A stretch of DNA of 25,740 bases from a virus, in IMG/VR virus record IMGVR_UViG_3300032331_000946, positions 1-25,740 of that record. One strand, 5' to 3'. This document shows positions 15,107-22,683 of this stretch, piece after piece (the stretch's first letter is position 1; each line of letters begins with the position of its first letter). The translations under genes were made by a program, and so were the position numbers. The notes below the pieces were generated by a model. It made no database searches, was not told the DNA's origin, and worked only from the letters and a program-made list of their open reading frames with translations.

Positions 15107-15489
15107 GCCAGTATGTTACGTCGAGGCTCTTCAGCTGGAGAAGCTAGATAATTTATTCCAAGATTACTTGTTTTAAATCTATTATAATTTAATATCTCTC
15201 CCACTAATGCTGACAACTGTACATCATTGAATCCCGTTAATGTATCTAATATTTGAAAAGGATTTAAATTATCTTTTTTAGCCTGAACAGTTATAATGAT
15301 AGCAACAGATTCCGCTGCGTCTGCGCCCCATCCCCTAGTTTCAAAAAATCCCTTTATCGCAGTTAATGTCGTATTGTTTATTTCAACAGGAAATTGATAA
15401 AAAGAGTCAAAGAATTTAGTAGTACCATCTGAGCTAGATTTTTTCTGTATGTCAGATTGAGGAATATTGTTGTAAAGATTATTGGCCAT
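15103..15489 (-). CDS. Small conserved structural protein (baseplate or tail associated), 128 aa
   Basis: After a polar N-terminus comes a helical domain: FFETRGWGADAAESVAIIITVQAKKDNLNPFQILDTLTGFNDVQLSALVGEILNYNRFKTSNLGI (about 48-112), ending EPRRNILA. The phrase NPFQILDTL...QLSALVGEILNYNR is one I associate with small virion structural proteins of T4-like phages; I am not sure of the T4 equivalent (gp53-like would fit by position and size, but I cannot show it). It starts 11 bases after the stop of the gp48/54-like gene with AAGG before the ATG. No enzyme motif is present. Confidence 0.75.
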   Translation of the reverse strand: MANNLYNNIPQSDIQKKSSSDGTTKFFDSFYQFPVEINNTTLTAIKGFFETRGWGADAAESVAIIITVQAKKDNLNPFQILDTLTGFNDVQLSALVGEILNYNRFKTSNLGINYLASPAEEPRRNILA

Positions 15490-15500
15490 TTATTACCTTA

Positions 15501-16679
15501 TTAGTTCCCGCCGTTTTGATTGACTTGTTTAGCATCAGTTTGGTTTCGTCCACTAAGATTATTATATTGTTTATAAAGATTTACAGCAGCCCAGCTGCCA
15601 GCTGTTTTTAGTCCCGAATAACTAGGATCGTTAATTGTCTGATCTGCGTAATTAGCAAAACCACCACCTGTTCTCGCGGCACCTGCCAATGCTCCTACTA
15701 ATACACTATATCCTTCTTGTTCGACATTTTTTATGGCCGACGGTATGCTTCTTGCTATCGCAGCAGACTTTAATCCTATCTGGAATAAATCTGCTGTGGT
15801 AGTTTCAGCAGTTATATTTCCAATATCACCAAAAACTTCTGCTGTGCCATTTAACACACCGCCAACACCTAATAGCCCGCCGGCCACTTGATTAGGACTT
15901 GGATTTTTATCATAGAAGTTATCATTAAATCCAGTATCGCTAGCTTTTCCGGTTTTGTAAAATACTGTTTCATATTCTACGGTCATTCTATTTTCGAGAA
16001 AAGAATTTGTATTTTGTTGAAGGTTTCCATGAGACCAATCTTTGATCACAGGATTAACTAATACTACGCTATTATATTTTTTCTTATTCAATTGATAAAT
16101 TTCTATACTATTGAAAAATTTAGAGCCGCTACGGTTATTTGAGGGATCAATGAGCTGGGTATTTGATAGTCCGTAATCATATGCCTGTTCTGAATATTTG
16201 GTATCACCAAAATTTGGACTTTTTACGATCCCTCTGTTGTTGAAATTTCTTCCTGCTACAGCATCTGCGGAAATAAAGTTATAATATTCTTTCCAAAAAT
16301 CAGTAGTAGCATTGGCCATATCATCATGAAATGTGATATTAATAGGACTATATGTCATTTTAGTTTGTACTATAGTTTTTCTATTATATTGGTTTACAGT
16401 TTCAGATGATATATTAAATCTTGGCATATCAACTGATTTGGCCAACAGTCCTATAGTATTACGTTTTAGCTGTCGAGACACCCATGTTGGATTTAATTTA
16501 GACGTTATATTAGTATTTTCAGTGTTTATATTAAATCTAACATAGTATAGCCATCCTGCTTTTGGGGCGAGATCATAAAATCTCTCACTCCTATACAGCC
16601 TACTGGCATGTTGGAAGTCCACCATGTACCCGTCGGCACCAAATACGCTATTTAAAAAACCATCAAAGAAATTAGACAT
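15501..16679 (-). CDS. Baseplate tail-tube protein (gp48/gp54-type)
   Basis: A 392-residue protein whose N-terminal 220 residues look like the tail-tube-related fold used by T4 gp48 and gp54 at the tube-baseplate junction: GWLYYVRFNIN, GLLAKSVDMPRFNISSETVNQYNRKTIVQTKMTYSPINITFHDDMANATTDFWKEYYNF, then IEIYQLNKKKYNSVVLVNPVIKDWSHG, and MTVEYETVFY. The rest is Gly/Ala-rich and flexible. It lies directly after gp19 in the late module, as expected for a tube initiator. I choose ATG 16679 (MSNFFDGF) because it is 5 bases after a late promoter; the longer frame (from 16709) would have to be translated across the promoter and terminator. gp48 and gp54 are paralogues, and I cannot tell which this is. 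Confidence 0.75.
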   Translation of the reverse strand: MSNFFDGFLNSVFGADGYMVDFQHASRLYRSERFYDLAPKAGWLYYVRFNINTENTNITSKLNPTWVSRQLKRNTIGLLAKSVDMPRFNISSETVNQYNRKTIVQTKMTYSPINITFHDDMANATTDFWKEYYNFISADAVAGRNFNNRGIVKSPNFGDTKYSEQAYDYGLSNTQLIDPSNNRSGSKFFNSIEIYQLNKKKYNSVVLVNPVIKDWSHGNLQQNTNSFLENRMTVEYETVFYKTGKASDTGFNDNFYDKNPSPNQVAGGLLGVGGVLNGTAEVFGDIGNITAETTTADLFQIGLKSAAIARSIPSAIKNVEQEGYSVLVGALAGAARTGGGFANYADQTINDPSYSGLKTAGSWAAVNLYKQYNNLSGRNQTDAKQVNQNGGN

Positions 16680-16684
16680 GCAGA

Positions 16685-16692
16685 TATTTATG
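16685..16692 (-). promoter_or_regulatory. Late promoter CATAAATA, 5 bases before the gp48/54-like ATG
   Basis: Minus-strand CATAAATA, spacer TCTGC, then ATG 16679. It matches T4 TATAAATA in seven of eight positions. It lies five bases beyond the T-run of the gp19 terminator. The predicted start point is the A of the ATG, and there is no SD. Confidence 0.8.
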
Positions 16693-16696
16693 CCAC

Positions 16697-16723
16697 AAAA
16701 AAAGCCCAATAAGGGCCTTTTTT
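16697..16723 (-). terminator. Intrinsic terminator after gp19
   Basis: Arms 16697-16707 and 16713-16723 (AAAAAAGGCCC, loop TTATT, GGGCTTTTTTT on the minus strand). The stop of gp19 is 14 bases upstream. Both sides have A/T runs, so it could work in both directions, although only leftward genes are nearby. Confidence 0.85.
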
Positions 16724-16736
16724 GATTTTTGTAAAA

Positions 16737-17366
16737 TTAACCTACTACTAACGAACGTACTGTACGTCCTACCAGGCCGCCAATTCCTTGTGCTTCGCCT
16801 GCTTGGTCTGTTTGTATAGCATTGTCATATTTGATAGTTAGTGTGATATCCATTGGTTCACTTGATTTATAGTCACCACCTTGATATACAGTGTTCTGTA
16901 AATAGCAACCATATAGTTCAAATCTTTCTAGTACAGTAGCATCAAATGCTCCGTTACCACCATCTAACAATTCAATATATGTCTGAAACTTATAATCAGC
17001 ACCGCTAGCAGCACTCGATTGCTCAAAGAAATCAAATTGTTTTTGTATTTGTTGACCGACGATTTTACTAACAGAACTAGTAACATCATCTCGCAACACT
17101 ATACTGACATCAGTCCAGCTATATCTACCAGCATAGTTAATTTTACTGTTGTAGACTGCTAACTCAACGTTTTCAAAACTAACTGAAGGACGACTAGCTG
17201 ACATGACTTGCTTGGTTAATTCGTGAGTCTGGTTAGATGCTCCGAATCCATTAAATATCACCCTAAAGCGATATTTTAACTTAGGCATCAAGAGGCCTTG
17301 ACTTGTTGCACTCCCGCCAGCACCGTTTAATGGTACTGAAAACTTACTTAAACTAGATATTGCCAT
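16737..17366 (-). CDS. 19: Tail tube protein gp19
   Basis: A 209-residue tube subunit: LMPKLKYRFRVIFNGFG (26-42), LTKQVMSASRPSVSFENVELAVYNSKINYAGRYSWTDVSIVLRDDV (50-95), VGQQIQKQFDFFEQ, and the C-terminal LERFELYGCYLQNTVYQGGDYKSSEPMDITLTIKYDNA. These are the signature segments of the contractile-tail tube fold, which polymerises in hexameric rings inside the sheath. It is longer than T4 gp19 (163), partly through a C-terminal Gly-rich tail. AAGGAG precedes the ATG, and gp18 lies immediately upstream, the usual gp18-gp19 order. A terminator follows directly. Confidence 0.93.
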   Translation of the reverse strand: MAISSLSKFSVPLNGAGGSATSQGLLMPKLKYRFRVIFNGFGASNQTHELTKQVMSASRPSVSFENVELAVYNSKINYAGRYSWTDVSIVLRDDVTSSVSKIVGQQIQKQFDFFEQSSAASGADYKFQTYIELLDGGNGAFDATVLERFELYGCYLQNTVYQGGDYKSSEPMDITLTIKYDNAIQTDQAGEAQGIGGLVGRTVRSLVVG

Positions 17367-17387
17367 CTAAATGCTCCTTGTTCTTAT

Positions 17388-17395
17388 TATTTACC
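17388..17395 (-). promoter_or_regulatory. Late promoter GGTAAATA upstream of gp19
   Basis: Minus-strand GGTAAATA overlapping the end of the gp18 gene. The predicted start gives a short leader of about 15 bases that still contains AAGGAG before the gp19 ATG. This contrasts with the SD-less late genes. Confidence 0.6.
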
Positions 17396-17396
17396 A

Positions 17397-20300
17397 TTAT
17401 AGACCAGCTTTGATAGAGCCAGTGTTTTTCAAGCGTAGTGGAATGTAAATAAATTCTACTGATTTAACTGGTTCTACAGCTATGTCCATATGTAGTTCAC
17501 TACGGTCGATCTGTGCTGTTGAATTATTTGATTCGTCACACACTACGATGTAGTCATATAGCGCACGTTGACCTACTAGTTCTACCAATAGGCTTTCTGC
17601 TGCGTTTTTAATTTCGCTTCGTGTATTTCTGTCATTTGGCTCAAACAAGAAAGGACGGGCTAGTATATCTAACTGCCTTCTTAAGTAGGCCACTAGTCTA
17701 GAAACATTGATTCTATCTAAACTACTTGTTCCAGTGGCTCGTGTATAGTTACCAAAGTTAACAATACCAACTCCGGGGAATTTAGCGATAGGGTTAATCT
17801 TAACACCTGCTAATACATCTCTAATTGTGGTTGGAAGAGCTGTGTCTATAAATTCCCCATTTGATAAGTATCCAACGGCTGTTACGTTGTCAACAGCACC
17901 ACGCTTGATACCAGCAGGAGCGAACCATTGATAAGATTTCTGATCGCTCAATGCTATAGTGCGTAACATCATATGACTAGGAGGAACAACAATGTTGTTC
18001 CCAGAGTTGTCATTTGTGTATCCACTTGGATAGAACATGGCCATATATTCGTCATAGCTAACAGCACCGTCGTCGTTGTTATCAACGGCAACCACAGAAC
18101 CGTTATTGTTACCCCAGTTACCTAGGCTAGTTCCAGATGCTTCTAATCTAAATGGTGTATCACCTATAACAAAGCCAGTGTATGATCTAGAAGCATTAAA
18201 ACCTATCATGTTTTGTATAGCTTCTGGATATCCAGGGCATGATATCAAGTTGAATACTAATGTATCAGTATCTCTAATCGATTGATTGGAGTCAATCAAT
18301 GATTTGAAAGATTCAACAACAAATCCGCGTTGTGCCTTACGGCCGAATGTTCCACTTCCGTTAGCATTGTTAGGACTTACAGAGACCCAACGATCAGCAT
18401 TATATTGGACTGTTAGATTAGATCCGTCCATTGGATCGTTGCCGTAACGAGCATTCTTTCCTTCATTAGCATTGATATCGATATATCCTGCTTGATATTT
18501 TTTAATATTAAATCCGCTGCGGCGTAGATTCCAGAGTCTCATACCCTTTGGATAGCTAGCAGGATCTGGAGCGTCTGGATCTAGATAATTGCTTGATAAC
18601 AAGCTCTTGATAGTAGAAGCAGAGTTGCTTTGACCTGTCGTAGCCCAACGAGCATCGGCAAATAACCACCCGGTTGGTGTTTCTTGATCACTAGGATCTT
18701 GTTTGATCCACTTTAATGTAGTGGCATTCCATACGTAGATATTTTGCCCATACATTTCTGAATCAGAACTGTCAATCCATATATCACCAGCAACTAACGC
18801 AGTTCCGTCACTCTGAAGCGCCGGGGCAGTGGCCTTGATCTGCGGACCATTAGGATCGCTGTTAGGGAAAGCGGTTAGATATCCCACCCAGGTTGTTCCA
18901 TTGTTATACATAATATCAACATCTGTAAATTGACTATTATACCATAATGTTCCATCTTCAGGAGTTGTATACGGACTTGATGATTTAGCTTCGTATACTA
19001 AAGGTTTCCAATTGGATGCTTTGTATTTGTATGTATTATAGGCACCGGCAGCATATAGGTTTTGTGTTCCGGCTTTGGTAGCCATGTTATAGGCGGTAAA
19101 TCCCAATTTATCTAATATATAAGCGCCTGTATCTGTAGTAGTCTCAGTAATGTTTATATCTCCACCCAATGAATGTGTGATCGATAGGTATCCATTGCTG
19201 GTTATGCTTGAGCTGATATTAGTAAATCCAGCAGCGCTGATAGCAGTTACTACAGAAGCTGCTGTAATATTAGCACTAGTAGTACCACTACTGATGGTAG
19301 CCACTGTAATAGTAGCCGTATTATAATGTCCATTAACACCTGCTAGGGTTTCTTCTAGTTTAAAACTATAAACATAGCTAGTAGTTGTCGTAGAAGGAGT
19401 GATAGTGAAAGACGTTCCGCTTACTGAAGTTAGGTTAGTAGATCCTACAACTGTAGTAGGACTTGTAGCATCTCTTCTAAAGACCTTAAATTCTCCCAAT
19501 CTTGGAGATCCGTAAACACCTGTGCCGTTGTCATAATTACTATGTACAAATAGTGTGCCAACTGGAATATTTTTTCCACCGCCTACATCAAGAGCTTTGA
19601 TGGCAGATGATTCATCGGAATATACAGGAGCTGCTACTGTAGCCCATGTCATTGTAGCACCGTTGTAGTATTTTACAATCCAACTAGCACCATTAGCAGG
19701 GCTAGTAGTTTTTAAATATACGCTACCTGTAGGATTGCTGTTAGTGCCGTACTGCGGAACTTGTGTATGAGGAGCGATAGTGATCGCTACATTGGCATAA
19801 GTTCCTGTAGATAGTCCTAGACTACCTAATACAGTTCCAGACAATGCAATTTTTCCATCTCTGTTAGTGCCGTCTGACTTAGCATTAGAATCAGCATACA
19901 GCTCAAGTACTCCAGTAGTAGCATTAACTTTAGCACCAACACCGCGTGTTGGCATTAGATTATTAATTGTTGTAGCTACACCATTAGTTGATGTGCTGCT
20001 CAAAGGAATTGTAACTCCGTTTATAAAAAAAGTGTTACCATTGTTAACATTGGTAGGAGCTGTTGTGCCCGAAACTACAGGCCAACTGGTTTGCCATGCT
20101 GTGCTAGAAAATGTGTAGTTATTAGATGTTGACGCAAAATTAGTCTCTTGGTTAGACCCCAATTGAACCCATGTATTGTCTTTATTCTTATAAAATACAG
20201 GATTTGAATTAGCGGATGTTGCTACAACAACATAGCTACCTTTCGTTCCAAAACTAGACGAAGGATTTCCGGACACCAAGCTTGTACCAGTAGTTGTGTC

Positions 20301-20801
20301 ATCTATAACTAATGGTGTTTTTAAGGTAAACACACTATTTGTAGCATCCCATTCGCTGATGCCAAAAGTAGTATTTCCTGTATCTAACCAATATGTTCCA
20401 TTAACTGGGTCACCCGATGGCTCTGAAGAGCTTGCTGTTAACTGAGATAGATCAACATCGGCACGCACAACGTAGGCCTTGCTACTCACTGCCAACAAAC
20501 TATAAGCAGCTTGCAATCCATATTCATTTAATTCTCCGCCGTGAATTGGATTGCCAGTGGTATCAGTATAAAATTTCGGAGTACCAAATGTATCAGTTAG
20601 ATCTCGTTGACTGGTAATCGTCCATACTTTTCCTACATTGGCTTTGGTAGTTCCTTGAGCAGTTCCTGTTTGGCTAGCATTTGATTTATCTTGTGCCGTT
20701 GCTACAAATATCATAGGTACTGTGCCGGGAGCAGCTGGGGTGTAGAAGCTTTCGTTTATTACGCTTACGTTTACACCTGGGGATTGAAGAGTTGTTGCCA
20801 T
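17397..20801 (-). CDS. 18: Tail sheath protein gp18, greatly enlarged
   Basis: The ends are classic sheath: N-terminal SPGVNVSVINESFYTPAAPGTVPMIFVATAQDK (7-39) with YGLQAAYSLLAVSSKAYVVRADVDL (94-118), and C-terminal IVNFGNYTRATGTSSLDRINVSRLVAYLRRQL...PNDRNTRSEIKNAAESLL plus AVEPVKSVEFIYIPLRLK. The 1134-residue length far exceeds T4 gp18 (659). Roughly residues 123-720 are inserted, Ser/Thr/Gly-rich, and contain repeated modules (WLDTG, VYLKTT, LWYNSQ and IWIDSS starts, each followed by an aromatic NGTTW-type turn) and two copies of a further domain (about 249-336 and 487-572). T4 sheath carries extra domains on its outer surface, so I infer that the insert is surface-exposed. AAGGAG precedes the ATG. 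Confidence 0.95.
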   Translation of the reverse strand: MATTLQSPGVNVSVINESFYTPAAPGTVPMIFVATAQDKSNASQTGTAQGTTKANVGKVWTITSQRDLTDTFGTPKFYTDTTGNPIHGGELNEYGLQAAYSLLAVSSKAYVVRADVDLSQLTASSSEPSGDPVNGTYWLDTGNTTFGISEWDATNSVFTLKTPLVIDDTTTGTSLVSGNPSSSFGTKGSYVVVATSANSNPVFYKNKDNTWVQLGSNQETNFASTSNNYTFSSTAWQTSWPVVSGTTAPTNVNNGNTFFINGVTIPLSSTSTNGVATTINNLMPTRGVGAKVNATTGVLELYADSNAKSDGTNRDGKIALSGTVLGSLGLSTGTYANVAITIAPHTQVPQYGTNSNPTGSVYLKTTSPANGASWIVKYYNGATMTWATVAAPVYSDESSAIKALDVGGGKNIPVGTLFVHSNYDNGTGVYGSPRLGEFKVFRRDATSPTTVVGSTNLTSVSGTSFTITPSTTTTSYVYSFKLEETLAGVNGHYNTATITVATISSGTTSANITAASVVTAISAAGFTNISSSITSNGYLSITHSLGGDINITETTTDTGAYILDKLGFTAYNMATKAGTQNLYAAGAYNTYKYKASNWKPLVYEAKSSSPYTTPEDGTLWYNSQFTDVDIMYNNGTTWVGYLTAFPNSDPNGPQIKATAPALQSDGTALVAGDIWIDSSDSEMYGQNIYVWNATTLKWIKQDPSDQETPTGWLFADARWATTGQSNSASTIKSLLSSNYLDPDAPDPASYPKGMRLWNLRRSGFNIKKYQAGYIDINANEGKNARYGNDPMDGSNLTVQYNADRWVSVSPNNANGSGTFGRKAQRGFVVESFKSLIDSNQSIRDTDTLVFNLISCPGYPEAIQNMIGFNASRSYTGFVIGDTPFRLEASGTSLGNWGNNNGSVVAVDNNDDGAVSYDEYMAMFYPSGYTNDNSGNNIVVPPSHMMLRTIALSDQKSYQWFAPAGIKRGAVDNVTAVGYLSNGEFIDTALPTTIRDVLAGVKINPIAKFPGVGIVNFGNYTRATGTSSLDRINVSRLVAYLRRQLDILARPFLFEPNDRNTRSEIKNAAESLLVELVGQRALYDYIVVCDESNNSTAQIDRSELHMDIAVEPVKSVEFIYIPLRLKNTGSIKAGL

Positions 20802-20833
20802 TGTTAAATCTCCTTAAATGGATCACTTTGAAG

Positions 20834-20841
20834 TATTTAGC
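20834..20841 (-). promoter_or_regulatory. Late promoter GCTAAATA upstream of gp18
   Basis: Minus-strand GCTAAATA, 32 bases before the gp18 ATG; the leader of about 27 bases includes AAGGAG. Together with the plus-strand element at 20864-20871 it forms a divergent late-promoter region between gp18 and the HNH gene. Confidence 0.65.
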
Positions 20842-20863
20842 GACAACCGGTAAAAATTACCAA

Positions 20864-20871
20864 GTTAAATA
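20864..20871 (+). promoter_or_regulatory. Candidate late promoter GTTAAATA for the HNH gene
   Basis: Plus-strand GTTAAATA, 31 bases before ATG 20903. The predicted leader contains AAGGGA ahead of the start. The core matches the other late elements; the upstream two bases do not help. Confidence 0.5.
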
Positions 20872-20902
20872 CTATGAAAAGGGCGCCAAAAAGGGAACGG
20901 CA

Positions 20903-21238
20903 ATGAGAAAATTATGTAAAGAATGTGATAAACGGCCAGCGGCAGTGAATTATCACAAGGAAGGAAGGACTTACTATAGGTCTAAGTGCGACCATTGTGC
21001 CAGAGGATTAGGAGATGGCGTTCCTAGGTGGCAATCAGCAGGTTATCAATTAAAATTAAAATGTGATAGATGTGGATATGCCAGTCGACATCAAGAACAG
21101 TTTAATGTATACCATATAGATGGTAATCTAGATAACTGCCGCCATACCAATCTTAAATCAGTTTGTGCCAATTGCCAACGACTACTTCACGTGCTAGGTC
21201 TACCCTGGAAGCAGGGTGATCTTGTGCCAGATTTTTGA
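20903..21238 (+). CDS. HNH-type zinc-binding protein, 111 aa
   Basis: Cysteine pairs Cys5/Cys8 and Cys29/Cys32 suggest one zinc knuckle, and Cys54/Cys57 with Cys88/Cys91 another. The core VYHIDGNLDNCRHTNLKSVCANCQ (69-92) matches the HNH pattern, with His71 as the likely general base, Asn83 in the NL motif, and the closing CxxC; the usual CxxCH histidine is Gln here. The ending LPWKQGDLVPDF is one I associate with an HNH family in T4-like phages. I start at ATG 20903, preceded by AAGGGA; frame codons before it are an upstream extension through the promoter. The last 86 bases overlap the 3' end of gp1 on the other strand. It could be a nuclease or a domesticated DNA-binding protein. Confidence 0.8.
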   Translation: MRKLCKECDKRPAAVNYHKEGRTYYRSKCDHCARGLGDGVPRWQSAGYQLKLKCDRCGYASRHQEQFNVYHIDGNLDNCRHTNLKSVCANCQRLLHVLGLPWKQGDLVPDF

Positions 21239-21848
21239 TCTGATTATATAGGTCGTCAATAGTGCCGTTGTTAGTTATAATGCGATCGATATCTCCGCCT
21301 ACCCATGAATACTCACTGGCATGAATTTCCATTCTTTCTAATTTCGCCCTGCTTATAGCCCAGGTCATGTTTCCACGTTCTCCTTGATTATAAGACAATG
21401 CTGCCTCGAACCACTCGGGGTCTTCTCCTCTTTTTACACGAATTACATTACCACCTGCATTATGTATCGCTCGTATTTCGTTAGGAAAACGAACATCGCT
21501 AATAACGATGTTATCATTAGTTTTACGCAATTTGTTTTCAAGACTGGCGATCCAAATATCGTCATGAAATCCCTGTCGGCAAACTTCTGTGCCCCAATTT
21601 TGAAGAATCCAACGAGGAGTGATTTTTATACCTAATCGGGCAGTCCACCAGGCGTCTTGTTTTTCTCGCCATTCGCGACTTTCTTTAGTACGGCCTTCTA
21701 GCAGGGTCCTATCCCAGCCAAATACTACAGCCACGGCATCTTTTAGTGTACCTGCGAAGCTGTCTCGTCTAAACCCATGGAAATTAACTAGATAATCTGC
21801 GGCAGTATCTTTACCTGAACCGATTAGACCGACAAATCCGATAATCAT
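21153..21848 (-). CDS. 1: Deoxynucleoside monophosphate kinase gp1
   Basis: It opens with a P-loop, GLIGSGKDTAADYL (7-20), followed by FHGFRRDSFAGTLKDAVAVVFGWDR, TPRWILQNWGTEVCR and IVISDVRFPNEIRAI, all typical of the T4 gp1 dNMP kinase family, which phosphorylates dTMP, dGMP and modified dCMP (5-hydroxymethyl-dCMP in T4). Length 231 is close to T4 gp1 (241). The last 25 or so residues (from QDHPASRV on) look less conserved and are encoded opposite the HNH gene. The ATG is preceded by CAGGAG; a short inverted repeat AGTATC/GATACT flanks that SD in the leader. Confidence 0.92.
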   Translation of the reverse strand: MIIGFVGLIGSGKDTAADYLVNFHGFRRDSFAGTLKDAVAVVFGWDRTLLEGRTKESREWREKQDAWWTARLGIKITPRWILQNWGTEVCRQGFHDDIWIASLENKLRKTNDNIVISDVRFPNEIRAIHNAGGNVIRVKRGEDPEWFEAALSYNQGERGNMTWAISRAKLERMEIHASEYSWVGGDIDRIITNNGTIDDLYNQIKNLAQDHPASRVDLAREVVVGNWHKLI

Positions 21849-21896
21849 AGTATCTCCTGTTGTGATACTATAATTTATTACATTTAGATTAAAATG

Positions 21897-22655
21897 TCAA
21901 CCTCTTGTGAACCACATAGGAGTTTGCCCGTCTACGTACATGGTTAATTCTAGTTCTAATTTTTCTATTTGAGCAAGACCTTCTGCTTTTAGCGCGGTTC
22001 CGTTTAGTTGTGTGCCGCCTTGTGGACTAGCGATGGTTCCAAACTTTTCACGAGCTTCACCTAGCATGATCTTACATTGTGCTAATGAATAGTCTCTAAG
22101 CCAAATTCCTGCGTAATTATCTTCAAACAAGCTGAATTCAGGGCGATGGTTGTTTAGCCAAATCAACACACTTTCTTGTCCTCTAGGGCGTTGAGTGATT
22201 CTTAGTTTTTTGCTAGTTGGATTGAAATCAAACAATATATAACTACCAAACATCTTACCTACTTCTTTCTGATAGCTAGCAAACATATAGTAAGTAGCTA
22301 ATCCGCCCATGTTACTGGTACTGAGCAAATATGTGTTAGCATAGGCTAAGTTAAACGGTTCAAACAGTGATCCACCGTCGCCCCCACCTGTACGTGAACC
22401 AACACTTCTACGAAAGACCTCGCGTACACTCATAACTTCTTTAGGAAGTATGTATTCGTTTTTGTCAATTTCTAATGTTAGAAAAGCGAAGCTTTCTTCG
22501 ACAGAATTGCTGCTTCTTTGACGATATTTTGCTAATGCCCGATCAATAGCAATATTATAGTGCTTGGCATCAAGCTCTATATCAACCATCCCGTCACCTA
22601 GTAGTGTACGGACATATTCTATCACATCTTGGCGTATTTGATCAGTTTCGTTCAT
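21897..22655 (-). CDS. 13: Neck protein gp13 (head completion)
   Basis: 252 residues. The N-terminus RQDVIEYVRTLLGDGMVDIELDAKHYNIAIDRALAKYRQRS (8-48) matches the T4 gp13 opening helices (LKDVILRRLG...VELTPDQIYDCIQRALELY). The C-terminal half has WLRDYSLAQCKIMLGEAREKF, an S-P-x-G-G-x-L-N-G turn and a final EGLAQIEKLELEL helix, parallel to T4 [22 protein letters not shown]...[21 protein letters not shown]. gp13 and gp14 form the neck that seals the portal and binds the tail. It is shorter than T4 gp13 (309). It starts five bases after a late promoter with no usable SD and is divergent from gp14. Confidence 0.88.
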   Translation of the reverse strand: MNETDQIRQDVIEYVRTLLGDGMVDIELDAKHYNIAIDRALAKYRQRSSNSVEESFAFLTLEIDKNEYILPKEVMSVREVFRRSVGSRTGGGDGGSLFEPFNLAYANTYLLSTSNMGGLATYYMFASYQKEVGKMFGSYILFDFNPTSKKLRITQRPRGQESVLIWLNNHRPEFSLFEDNYAGIWLRDYSLAQCKIMLGEAREKFGTIASPQGGTQLNGTALKAEGLAQIEKLELELTMYVDGQTPMWFTRG

Positions 22656-22660
22656 ACAGT

Positions 22661-22668
22661 TATTTACC
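22661..22668 (-). promoter_or_regulatory. Late promoter GGTAAATA, 5 bases before the gp13 ATG
   Basis: Minus-strand GGTAAATA, spacer ACTGT, then ATG 22655. It is back to back with the gp14 promoter; the two TAAATA cores are separated by only four bases. The predicted start is the A of the gp13 ATG. Confidence 0.75.
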
Positions 22669-22676
22669 TATAAATA
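22669..22676 (+). promoter_or_regulatory. Perfect T4 late promoter TATAAATA, 7 bases before the gp14 ATG
   Basis: An exact match to the T4 late consensus TATAAATA, spacer CACGACT, then ATG 22684. No SD is present. The predicted transcript begins one or two bases before the ATG and would carry gp14, gp15 and the Nudix gene. Confidence 0.85.
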
Positions 22677-22683
22677 CACGACT

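Noticed and set aside
16680-16709. Upstream start (16709) for the gp48/54-like protein
   Set aside because: The ten extra codons would span the late promoter and part of the terminator, while ATG 16679 fits the fixed promoter spacing seen for other late genes.
20874-20906. Ten-codon open frame overlapping the HNH start as ATGA
   Set aside because: It begins only two bases after the promoter core and has no SD; it is too short to be supported as a gene, though it could be a minor leader.
20903-21238. HNH gene as a free-standing homing endonuclease inserted into a host gene
   Set aside because: Flanking genes are not interrupted, it has a phage-type promoter and an ending I associate with a resident T4-like HNH family; mobile behaviour cannot be supported.
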